Below the pieces are notes generated by a model that did not search any database, had not been told where the DNA came from, and was given only the letters and a program-made list of their open reading frames with translations. From NCBI RefSeq assembly GCF_016342265.1, contig NZ_JAEIOS010000010.1:1-64000 (forward strand): a DNA stretch of 64,000 nt, written 5' to 3'. Below are positions 55,223-62,836 of this stretch, piece by piece. This DNA comes from Corynebacterium meridianum. Its GTDB lineage: Bacteria; Actinomycetota; Actinomycetes; Mycobacteriales; Mycobacteriaceae. The position numbers and the translations under genes are program-made. Positions within the stretch are counted from its first letter, which is position 1, and every line of letters starts with the position of its first letter.

Positions 55223-56083
55223 ATGAACACCACACCACGTACCCCGAACCGCGTCGGCGTCCTCGGCGGCGGACGCATGGGCGCGGGAATCGCCCACGCC
55301 TTCCTCGCCGCAGGCAGCGACGTCACCGTCGTCGACATCAACGATTCCGCCGCCGAAGCCGCCCGGCAGCGGATCGAGAAGGCCGTGCACGGCTCCATCG
55401 AGCGCGGTGCCGAGGGACCGGCGTCGACGTGGCTCGACCGGTTGACGTGCGGCACCGATCACGCCGCCTTCACCGACTGCGACCTCGTCGTCGAGGCGGT
55501 CCCCGAGGATCCCGCCCTCAAGGCGGACGCCTTCGCCTCGATCCGGGCGCACGCCCCGGACGCGGTCATCGCGACGAACACCTCGTCGCTGTCCGTGACG
55601 GAGCTCGCCGGCGCCGTCGACGGCTCCGGCAACGTCATCGGCCTGCACTTCTTCAACCCGGTCCCGGCGTCGAAGCTCGTCGAGATCGTCGTCGCGGACA
55701 CGACCGACGATGAACTGGTGGACACCGCCCGCGGGTGGGTCGAGGCCCTGGGCAAGACCCCCGTCGTGGTCCGGGACTCCCCCGGGTTCGCGTCCTCGCG
55801 CCTCGGTGTCGCCATCGCGCTCGAGGCGATCCGGATGGTCGAGGAGGGCGTCGCCAGTCCCCGCGACATCGACGCCGCCATGGTGCTGGGCTACAGGTTC
55901 CCGGTCGGGCCGCTGGAGCTGACCGACATAGTCGGCCTGGATGTGCGCCTCGGGATCGCGGAGTACCTGCACTCCACGCTCGGGGACCGCTTCTCACCGC
56001 CGCAGCTGCTGCGGGACATGGTCGCCCGCGGCGAGTACGGGCGGAAGTCCGGTAAGGGCTTCTACGACTACTCCGGAAGCTAG
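55223..56083 (+). CDS. paaH: 3-hydroxyadipyl-CoA dehydrogenase
   Basis: A 286-residue 3-hydroxyacyl-CoA dehydrogenase. The NAD motif is GVLGGGRMGAGIAHAFL; ATNTSSLSVTELA, GLHFFNPVPASKLVEIV (catalytic histidine) and RDSPGFASSRL follow. It oxidises 3-hydroxyadipyl-CoA. It ends the plus-strand operon; its stop overlaps that of the convergent paaI. Confidence 0.9.
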   Translation: MNTTPRTPNRVGVLGGGRMGAGIAHAFLAAGSDVTVVDINDSAAEAARQRIEKAVHGSIERGAEGPASTWLDRLTCGTDHAAFTDCDLVVEAVPEDPALKADAFASIRAHAPDAVIATNTSSLSVTELAGAVDGSGNVIGLHFFNPVPASKLVEIVVADTTDDELVDTARGWVEALGKTPVVVRDSPGFASSRLGVAIALEAIRMVEEGVASPRDIDAAMVLGYRFPVGPLELTDIVGLDVRLGIAEYLHSTLGDRFSPPQLLRDMVARGEYGRKSGKGFYDYSGS

Positions 56084-56487
56084 CCGCGGGGTTCGATGAT
56101 TGCGTTGGTCACCCGGATGGTAGAGAGCCGTTTGCCCTCGTCGTTGAGCACCACCACCTCGTAGGTGGCCAGGGTCCGGCCCAACCTGATCGCGGTCGCC
56201 GTCGCGGTGGCGTAGCCGCTGACACCGGAGCGGTGGTGCGTGGCGTTGATGTCCACGCCCACGGCGGCCCTGCCGAAGGAGGAGGCGTAGATCAGCGCGC
56301 CCCATCCGGCCGCCGCCTCCCCCAGGGCGATCATCGCACCGCCGTGGAGGACCCCGTGGGACTGCCGGTTCCCGTCGATCGGGATCCGGGCGACGACCTT
56401 CTCGGCGGACTGTTCCAGCACCTCGATACCCATCTTCCGGTCGAACTCGCCCCGCTCAATGGTCCAGATCTCGTACTGCTCGCTCAC
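56080..56487 (-). CDS. paaI: PaaI hotdog-fold thioesterase
   Basis: A 135-residue hotdog thioesterase (QSHGVLHGGAMIALGEAAAG, VGVDINATHHRSG) that releases CoA from stalled hydroxyphenylacetyl-CoA-type esters. The GTG at 56487 has AAGGAG six bases upstream. It faces away from paaZ, with which it shares a 167-base divergent region, and overlaps the paaH stop by four bases. Confidence 0.9.
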   Translation of the reverse strand: MSEQYEIWTIERGEFDRKMGIEVLEQSAEKVVARIPIDGNRQSHGVLHGGAMIALGEAAAGWGALIYASSFGRAAVGVDINATHHRSGVSGYATATATAIRLGRTLATYEVVVLNDEGKRLSTIRVTNAIIEPRG

Positions 56488-56571
56488 CAGGTTCTCCTTC
56501 AGTTCAGGTGAATCCGGGTCGCGATCCGAACCGGATTGAATGTGATGCACGTTATACTCTAGCCATAAATA

Positions 56572-56589
56572 CCCGACCGTTTGGTCAGT
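56572..56589. promoter_or_regulatory. PaaR operator 3, before paaZ
   Basis: CCCGACCGTTTGGTCAGT aligns with the other two sites. TATACT at 56553-56558 just upstream is a good -10 box, placing the operator at about +8 of the paaZ transcript. Confidence 0.7.
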
Positions 56590-56654
56590 TATTCCGACGT
56601 TGTCCCGAGACCGCCCCCGTCACACCCCACCAGCCCGTCAACGAAAGGCCACCC

Positions 56655-58727
56655 ATGTCCCCCACAACACCGCCCCTCGTCCCCAGCTACCTCAACGGCG
56701 GGTGGGTGACCCCGGAGAACCCCGCCACCGTACTCACCGCCACGGACCCCTCGACCGGCCGGCCCGTCGCACGCGTCAGCGCGGACGGACTCGACATCGC
56801 CGCCGCCGTCGAGTTCGCACGCACCACCGGCCAGCGGAGCCTGCAGCAGCTCACCATCCACGAGCGCGCCCTGAGAATCAAGCAGCTCGCGCTCCACCTC
56901 GACGAGCACAAGGCCGAACTGTACGAACTGTCGACCCGCACGGGCGCCACGAAACGGGACAACGGCATCGACATCGACGGCGGCATCGGCACGATGTTCG
57001 TCTACTCCTCGAAGTCCCGGCGCGAACTGCCCAACTCGACGGTGATCATCGACGGCCCCACCGAGCAGCTCTCCCGCGACGGGTCCTTCATCGGCGGACA
57101 CATCTACACCTCCATCCCGGGCGTGGCCGTGCAGATCAACGCCTTCAACTTCCCCGTCTGGGGCATGCTCGAGAAGTTCGCACCCGCATTCATCGCCGGT
57201 GTCCCGACGATCGTGAAGCCTGCACCGCAGACCGGCTACGTCACCGAGCGCTGCGTCCGCCTCATGGTGGACTCCGGCCTCCTGCCCGACGGATCCCTGC
57301 AGCTGGTCTCCGGCGGGAGCGTCGACCTCCCGGAACACCTGGACTACCGTGACCACCTGGCATTCACCGGCTCCGCCCGGACGGCGAACATCCTGCGTTC
57401 CCACGACGCGGTCCTGCACGGCGGGGTCCGGTTCACCGCCGAGGCGGACTCCCTCAACGCAGCGGTCCTCGGGCCCGACGTCACCCCGGACTCCCCCGAG
57501 TTCACCGCCTACATCCGCTGCCTGTTCGGGGAGCTCGTCGCCAAGGCCGGCCAGAAGTGCACCGCCGTCCGCCGTGCCATCGTGCCCGCCCCGCTCGTCG
57601 GCGTCGTCGCCGACGCACTCGGCGCGATGATCGCCGAGAAGGTCACCGTCGGCGCGCCGGACGCGGAGGGCACCACCATGGGACCGCTGGTCTCCGCGGA
57701 ACAGTGCGACGCCGTCACCGGCGCCCTGTGCGATCTGATCGCGGCAGGTGCAACGGTCCACACCGGTGGCCCGCAGACCGCGGACGGCGCGTTCCTCGAA
57801 CCGACGATCCTCACGTTCGATCCCGCGACCGCAGCCGATCCCCAGGCCGCGGTCCACTCGACCGAGGCGTTCGGCCCAGTGGTCTCCATCCTGGGGTACG
57901 ACACCCTCGACGACGCGGTGAAACTGACCACCTACGGCCGGGGATCGCTGGTGGCCACCCTGTGCGCCCACGAATCCGACACCGTCCGCGACTTCACCCG
58001 CGGCATCGCCGCCCACCACGGACGCGTGCACCTGCTCGACCGGGACGACGCCCGCACCTCCACCGGCCACGGCTCCCCCATGCCGCACCTCGTGCACGGC
58101 GGACCGGGCCGGGCCGGCGGCGGTGAGGAACTGGGCGGCGTGCGCGGCGTGAAGCACTACATGCAGCGCAGCGCCATCCAGGGCACCCCGAACCATCTCA
58201 CCGCCGTCACGGGCGTGTGGCACACGGGTGCCGATGTCCGGCGGGTGACCCGCGCGGACGTGGACAACGGGACCGGCATCCACCCGTTCCGCAAGTCCCT
58301 CGCGGAGGTCCGCGTCGGTGACCAGTTCGCCTCCGAACTGCGCACCGTCACGCTGGACGACATCACCGCCTTCGCGGAGGAGACCGGTGACAAGTTCTAC
58401 GCCCACACCGACGAGGAGGCCGCGACGGCCAACCCGTTCTTCCCCCGGCGCGTCGCCCACGGCTACCTGCTGGTCAGCTGGGCCGCCGGACTGTTCGTCG
58501 ACGCCGCACCGGGCCCGGTCCTGGCGAACTACGGCCTGGAGAACCTCCGGTTCCTCACCCCGGTGACCTACGACGACTCGATCCGAGTGGAGCTGACCGC
58601 CAAGCGGATCACGCCGCGGGTCACCGACGATTACGGCGAGGTCTGCTGGGACGCCGTGCTGTACAACCAGAACGACGAGATCGTGGCCACCTACGACGTC
58701 CTCACACTCGTGGCGAAGGAGCGCTGA
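56655..58727 (+). CDS. paaZ: Bifunctional oxepin-CoA hydrolase/semialdehyde dehydrogenase
   Basis: A 690-residue two-domain enzyme. Residues 1-530 are an aldehyde dehydrogenase (INAFNFPVWG, FTAEADSLNAAV with the general base, AGQKCTAVRR with the cysteine). Residues 545-690 are a MaoC-type hydratase (FAEETGDKFYAHTDEEAA, RVAHGYLLVSWAAG). It opens oxepin-CoA and oxidises the aldehyde. The ATG at 56655 follows ACGAAAGG. The 3' end overlaps the convergent alkyltransferase-like gene by 26 bases. Confidence 0.93.
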   Translation: MSPTTPPLVPSYLNGGWVTPENPATVLTATDPSTGRPVARVSADGLDIAAAVEFARTTGQRSLQQLTIHERALRIKQLALHLDEHKAELYELSTRTGATKRDNGIDIDGGIGTMFVYSSKSRRELPNSTVIIDGPTEQLSRDGSFIGGHIYTSIPGVAVQINAFNFPVWGMLEKFAPAFIAGVPTIVKPAPQTGYVTERCVRLMVDSGLLPDGSLQLVSGGSVDLPEHLDYRDHLAFTGSARTANILRSHDAVLHGGVRFTAEADSLNAAVLGPDVTPDSPEFTAYIRCLFGELVAKAGQKCTAVRRAIVPAPLVGVVADALGAMIAEKVTVGAPDAEGTTMGPLVSAEQCDAVTGALCDLIAAGATVHTGGPQTADGAFLEPTILTFDPATAADPQAAVHSTEAFGPVVSILGYDTLDDAVKLTTYGRGSLVATLCAHESDTVRDFTRGIAAHHGRVHLLDRDDARTSTGHGSPMPHLVHGGPGRAGGGEELGGVRGVKHYMQRSAIQGTPNHLTAVTGVWHTGADVRRVTRADVDNGTGIHPFRKSLAEVRVGDQFASELRTVTLDDITAFAEETGDKFYAHTDEEAATANPFFPRRVAHGYLLVSWAAGLFVDAAPGPVLANYGLENLRFLTPVTYDDSIRVELTAKRITPRVTDDYGEVCWDAVLYNQNDEIVATYDVLTLVAKER

Positions 58728-59076
58728 TCAGCGCGCGCAGTTCGTCGACCTCCATCCGGCAGATCCGCGCCGCCCGACCCGCACCCGTGAACACCACGCC
58801 CTCCGCAGCGAGGAGGGAACGCGGATCCCGGTCGTCACCGTCATCCGCCCACCGGAACCCCTCCGACACCGTTCCGTCGGCCCGGAGGATCCGGTGGGCG
58901 CCCGTGAAACCGGAACCGGTGGCGAGCATGGTCCCGACCGCCCTGGCGCCCGTCCCGATCGCGGCGGCGACATCACCGTAGGACGCCCACATCCCCTCCG
59001 GGATCGATGCCGACGCCCGGCGCAGGCGTCGCAGCAGCGGCGGTTCCACACAAGCATTCGCGCAAGCCTCGCCCAC
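58702..59076 (-). CDS. Alkyltransferase-like (MGMT-family) DNA-binding protein
   Basis: A 124-residue protein with the DNA-binding half of O6-methylguanine transferase (SIPEGMWASYGDVAAAIG, ARAVGTMLATG). The PCHR active-site motif is replaced by GAHR, so the alkyl-accepting cysteine is alanine. That makes it an alkyltransferase-like protein, which flags alkylated guanine for nucleotide excision repair. I choose GTG 59076 (GGGAGGG ten bases upstream) because this matches the family length. An in-frame ATG at 59214 with GGGGAG would add 46 polar residues of less biased codons. It overlaps the paaZ end by 26 bases. Confidence 0.75.
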   Translation of the reverse strand: MGEACANACVEPPLLRRLRRASASIPEGMWASYGDVAAAIGTGARAVGTMLATGSGFTGAHRILRADGTVSEGFRWADDGDDRDPRSLLAAEGVVFTGAGRAARICRMEVDELRALISAPSPRV

Positions 59077-59468
59077 ACCGGGGCCACGCCCTCCCGATCC
59101 CTCCGCCCGTCCGTCACGGCGCGCGGAATCGCCGACCTCACCGGGGTCCCGGTCATCGACCAGCTCCCCCTCATCCGGTGTCGATCCGGAACCCGCGCGT
59201 CGTACGGCACCCATGTGTGGACACTCCCCGTCGATGGTCACTGGATCTCCGAGTCTAGGGGTGCCCCCGACGACAGGGGCACCCGCCAGCCTGCGGAGAA
59301 CACGGGCGACGGTGCCGCTGCTATTCTGGGTCACGATCAAGAAGCTCGACGTACAAGACCCCCGGCTCGTCGACTGGCAACCGCGTATCGCGCACGGTGC
59401 CCCCGGAGGAAGATCCGCCACAGGACAATTCCGTCCTGCGGAAGAACGCGACAATCCCAGGAGTTCAC

Positions 59469-59873
59469 ATGAGTGGGTACACGAATCCCGAACACCGGAA
59501 CATCACCGGAACCCCGGACTATCTGCCGGAGCTGGGGGCGACAGCGCTGCCCTCCGGTTGCCAGAACTACGGCACCGGACACGCGGTGCACTGGATCCGG
59601 ATGAGCCACGCCGCGCGTGGCGGGTGGGTACCCGCGGACATCGGCGACGTGGACGGGCACTTCATCACCTTCACCCACGGCGACACCACGATCCGGCGCT
59701 GGAACCACGACGCGGACCGTCTCCGCGCCGTCGCCGACCTGGTCCTGCTCGAATCCGACGCCGACATCCGGTGGTCGGACCGATACAACATCCTCCAGGT
59801 CACCATCGGCGACAGGGCCTGGCTGTTCGGTCTCGAGGAGGGATCCGGAACCCCCTGCAGCTACGCCAGCTGA
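59469..59873 (+). CDS. Orphan small protein, first member of a paralogue pair
   Basis: A 134-residue protein from an ATG preceded by CAGGAG. No signal peptide or membrane segment. Motifs are GTPDYLPELGATALPSGCQ, WIRMSHAARGGWVPADI, DGHFITFTHGDTTIRRWNHD and AVADLVLLESDADIRW. The C-terminal part looks like a beta-rich fold. A frameshifted paralogue lies at 62300-62697 with the same WxPA-xxxxVxGHxxTF pattern. The pair brackets the 2-oxo-acid decarboxylase gene. Function unknown. Confidence 0.7.
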   Translation: MSGYTNPEHRNITGTPDYLPELGATALPSGCQNYGTGHAVHWIRMSHAARGGWVPADIGDVDGHFITFTHGDTTIRRWNHDADRLRAVADLVLLESDADIRWSDRYNILQVTIGDRAWLFGLEEGSGTPCSYAS

Positions 59874-60294
59874 CCCTGCGGCCCCGGCCCACGGGTCGAT
59901 GGGTGGCAGGTGTGATTCGGGGGTCGTGGTCCGCCCCGGGCTTCGCCCGTACCCCCGTGCGGGACCCGGTTCCGACACCTGTGGCGGCCACGGCGGAACC
60001 CGGGACAGAGAGATCTCCGTGGTGCCTGCACGATCAATCACCGTCCCCCATGAAAATCCGAAGTGCCGTACTCCCTGGCACCCACGAGGGAACGGGGGCC
60101 AGTGGGGGTACTTCTGAACAGGTGCGATCACAACCTCTCGGGGCCGGGCATCGCAAACCGGGCACGACCCGTAATCTGGAAAAGTGATGCGTGCCACTTA
60201 GGTGGATATGTACCCATGCACAAACGGTGCGGTCCAAAAGCGCCGTCACCCTGCCAGAGAACCACTCCTACCCACCTTCAGATGGAGAGCACCA
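59874..60294. other. Intergenic region before the decarboxylase gene
   Basis: About 420 bases without a gene. CAGGTGT (59907-59913) and ACACCTG (59975-59981) are perfect inverted repeats enclosing a GGGC-TTC-GCCC hairpin, a likely terminator for the orphan gene. The 3' part leads to GGAGAG just before the decarboxylase ATG. I recognise no known riboswitch, including none of the TPP type. Confidence 0.45.
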
Positions 60295-61974
60295 ATGAGC
60301 CAATCCGGCAACAGCAACTACACCGTCTCGGACTACCTGTTCGACCGGATCGCGGAGATCGGGATCAACCACGTCTTCGGCGTCCCCGGTGACTTCAACC
60401 TCAAGTTCCTGGACACCGTCACCGCACACGACCGCCTGACGTGGGTCGGCAACTGCAACGAGCTGAACGCCGGATACTGCGCCGACGGCTACGCGCGTCT
60501 CAAGGGTGCCGCGGCGATGGTCACAACCTTCGGGGTGGGCGAACTCTCCGCGATCAACGCCACCGGCGGCTCCTACGCCGAGTACGTCCCGGTCCTCCAC
60601 ATCGTCGGGGCACCGGTCACGGACATCCTCACCTCCCGGAAGAAGATCCACCACAGCCTCGGTGACGGTGTGTTCACCCACTTCTACGAGATGGCCGGGC
60701 ACGTGAACTGCGCCCAGTCCTGGCTCACGCCATCCAACGCCACCAGTGAGATCGACCGCGTGATCACCGAGATGCTCGCCCAGCGCCGTCCGGCATACCT
60801 CGTGCTCTCCCCCGACGTCGCCGCCGCCGAGGTCTACCCCTCGGACGTGCCCCTGGAGATTGATCACGCCCGCAGGCAGTCCTCCAGCGCCGCACTCAAG
60901 GCCTTCGAACGGGCCGCCACCGAATTCCTGGACGGCCACTCCGCCACCGTGCTCGGCGACCTCCTGGTCCACCGCGTCGGCTGCATCGGGAACTTCGACC
61001 GGATGATCAACGTAAACAACCTCCCCTACGCCACGCTCACCTGGGGTAAGACCCTCGTCGACGAGCGCAGTGACCGCTTCGCCGGCATCTACCTCGGTGC
61101 GGCCTCCGCCCCCCGTACCAGGGACGCGGTGGAGAACGCCGAGCGCCTGATCACCATCGGCGTCGAGTTCACCGACTCCACCACCGCCGGGTTCTCCATG
61201 AACCTCGGAGTCGACCGGGTCCTGGACATCTCCCCGACACAGTCCGTCATCGGCGGCCGCACCTTCGCACCACTCCAGATGGGCGACGCGATCGACGCGC
61301 TCGCCCGTGTCCTCGCCGAGGTCGACGTCACACCGTACGAGCTGAAGGCACACCACACTCCCGCGGAGGCCCAGCCGGATCCCGACGAGCCGTTGACCCA
61401 GAATGTGCTGTGGTCGAAGGTCTCGGAGTGGCTGCCCGAGGATTCCCTCGTCATCGCGGACCAGGGCACCAGTTTCTTCGGCATGGCCGACAGTCCACTG
61501 CCCTTCGGCGTCAGCTTCATCGGCCAGTCACTGTGGGCCTCCATCGGCTACTCCATCCCAGCGGCCCTGGGCGCCGGAATGGCGAATCCCGACCGGCGCA
61601 TGGTCGTCCTCGTCGGCGACGGCTCGGCCCAGCTGACCGTGCAGGAGATCGCAACCATGTTCCGCGAGGGCATCAACCCGCTGATCATCCTGGTGAACAA
61701 CTCCGGTTACACCATCGAACGTGCCATCCACGGGGCCGACGAGGTCTACAACGACATCACCCCGTTCAACTGGCAGGACATCCCCCGCGCCTTCGGCGGC
61801 AGCGATGACAACTGCCTGGTCCTCGACGCACCGACCCCGGCGACCCTCGACGCGGCCCTGGAACAGGCCGATCGGAACCGCGACAAGCTCGTGATGATCG
61901 AGGTGCACACCGACCGCGACGACTACCCGCAGATGATGCGCAGCTTCACGGAAACGCTGGGTAGGAAGGGCTAG
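60295..61974 (+). CDS. Thiamine-diphosphate 2-oxo-acid decarboxylase (pyruvate/indolepyruvate/phenylpyruvate type)
   Basis: A 559-residue three-domain ThDP enzyme. The cofactor-activating glutamate is in NCNELNAGYCADGYAR, the HH-like motif is IHHSLGDG, and the ThDP-Mg site runs from VGDGSAQLTVQE to NNSGYTIER. This is the PDC/IPDC/KdcA class, which decarboxylates 2-oxo acids to aldehydes. The paa and homoprotocatechuate clusters make phenylpyruvate or hydroxyphenylpyruvate attractive substrates, but pyruvate or branched-chain oxo acids cannot be excluded. The ATG at 60295 follows GGAGAG. It is a single gene between the orphan paralogues. Confidence 0.85.
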   Translation: MSQSGNSNYTVSDYLFDRIAEIGINHVFGVPGDFNLKFLDTVTAHDRLTWVGNCNELNAGYCADGYARLKGAAAMVTTFGVGELSAINATGGSYAEYVPVLHIVGAPVTDILTSRKKIHHSLGDGVFTHFYEMAGHVNCAQSWLTPSNATSEIDRVITEMLAQRRPAYLVLSPDVAAAEVYPSDVPLEIDHARRQSSSAALKAFERAATEFLDGHSATVLGDLLVHRVGCIGNFDRMINVNNLPYATLTWGKTLVDERSDRFAGIYLGAASAPRTRDAVENAERLITIGVEFTDSTTAGFSMNLGVDRVLDISPTQSVIGGRTFAPLQMGDAIDALARVLAEVDVTPYELKAHHTPAEAQPDPDEPLTQNVLWSKVSEWLPEDSLVIADQGTSFFGMADSPLPFGVSFIGQSLWASIGYSIPAALGAGMANPDRRMVVLVGDGSAQLTVQEIATMFREGINPLIILVNNSGYTIERAIHGADEVYNDITPFNWQDIPRAFGGSDDNCLVLDAPTPATLDAALEQADRNRDKLVMIEVHTDRDDYPQMMRSFTETLGRKG

Positions 61975-62299
61975 CCCGGATGCGATTCCCGGCCCCGATC
62001 ATGGGGCCAGGCCAGCGGCCCGGGGCCGGCCGACAGTGCACGGTGCACGTGGACGGCCCCCGAACCGCCGCTGTCTCAGACCCGACGCGAGACCGTTTTC
62101 CCGGCGTCTCGGGCACGTACACCTCTACGGAGCGTGTCCGCTGATCCCCACCCCAGGAGAGAACTCGTCCTGCTCATTTACACTGACGGTCGGGAATCCC
62201 ATGTTTCCCCGCTACGGTGGCGTGACCGCTTTCCGCCGACAATCTCCTCCCCGCCACGGGACAGCTGTGTCCAGTGGCTATTCTGACAGAGGAGACAAC
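61975..62299. other. Intergenic region after the decarboxylase gene
   Basis: About 325 bases. It starts with a terminator hairpin and ends with GAGGAGA before the second orphan gene. I see no other feature. Confidence 0.45.
61991..62008 (+). terminator. Hairpin after the decarboxylase gene
   Basis: GGCCCC and GGGGCC pair perfectly around GATCAT, 17 bases after the stop codon. A second GC-rich repeat (GGCCCGGGGCC) follows. Confidence 0.5.
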
Positions 62300-62697
62300 A
62301 TGAACACCACACCGGATCAAAACACCTACAGCACACCGGATTCACTTCCGGGATTTCCGGGAATACCCTCGTCCTTCCACTGCAGGGTCCACCGCAAAGC
62401 TCACCTGCACTACATCCCGCTGTTTTCCCCACGCTTGAGATCTGGGAACCGGCACGGATCACCGGTGTTGAAGGGCACTATCTGACTTTCAGCTACCTCG
62501 ACACGACCGAACGGCGTTGGACCCATAACGCGGACCATCTGCAGGCGGTCGCGGACATCGCGTCCCTGGAACCCGAAGCGATGACGCTGTGGTCCCCCGG
62601 ACGTCGCATCCTCAAAGTCTCCGTCGGGGATGTGGGTTTCCTCATCGATCTGTTCCAGGGGCGGGCACAGAACTGCCGTTTCGGGAAGGCGTCGTAG
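62300..62697 (+). pseudogene. Frameshifted paralogue of the orphan gene at 59469
   Basis: The ATG at 62300, after GAGGAGACAAC, opens a frame reading TYSTPDSLPGFPGIPS, like GTPDYLPELGATALPS in the first copy. It runs off into unrelated codons and a stop. From about 62440 the next frame reads WEPARITGVEGHYLTF, then RRWTHNADHLQAVADIASLE, closely matching the first copy to its end, and stops at 62695-62697. The break lies between about 62415 and 62440, where TTTTCCCC is the obvious slippage site. It is a recent one-base lesion or a sequencing error: the rest is well conserved. Confidence 0.7.
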
Positions 62698-62719
62698 GAG
62701 TCCTCACCCCCGATAATCC

Positions 62720-62747
62720 GGAATCCACCGGTCTGCCAGTGGATTCC
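62720..62747. terminator. Hairpin before the arginine deiminase gene
   Basis: GGAATCCAC and GTGGATTCC pair perfectly around CGGTCTGCCA, 23 bases after the pseudogene stop. Confidence 0.5.
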
Positions 62748-62773
62748 CAGTTTCCGTCCATTCCCCACCACAG

Positions 62774-62803
62774 TTGCTTAATGAAAAATCTTCGCAGTAG
62801 TCT
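62774..62803 (+). promoter_or_regulatory. Candidate promoter of the arginine deiminase gene
   Basis: TTGCTT (62774-62779), an 18-base spacer and TAGTCT (62798-62803) lie about 34 bases before the TTG start in an AT-rich patch. Confidence 0.4.
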
Positions 62804-62836
62804 AGGTTCACCACTACTAATGGAAAGGTTTTTCAC

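Noticed and set aside
60120..60294. Possible TPP riboswitch before the ThDP enzyme gene
   Set aside because: The conserved CUGAGA and ACCUGA-type core segments of the TPP aptamer are not present.
62036..62299. Upstream in-frame extension of the second orphan gene
   Set aside because: GAGGAGA directly precedes the ATG at 62300 and homology to the first copy begins there.
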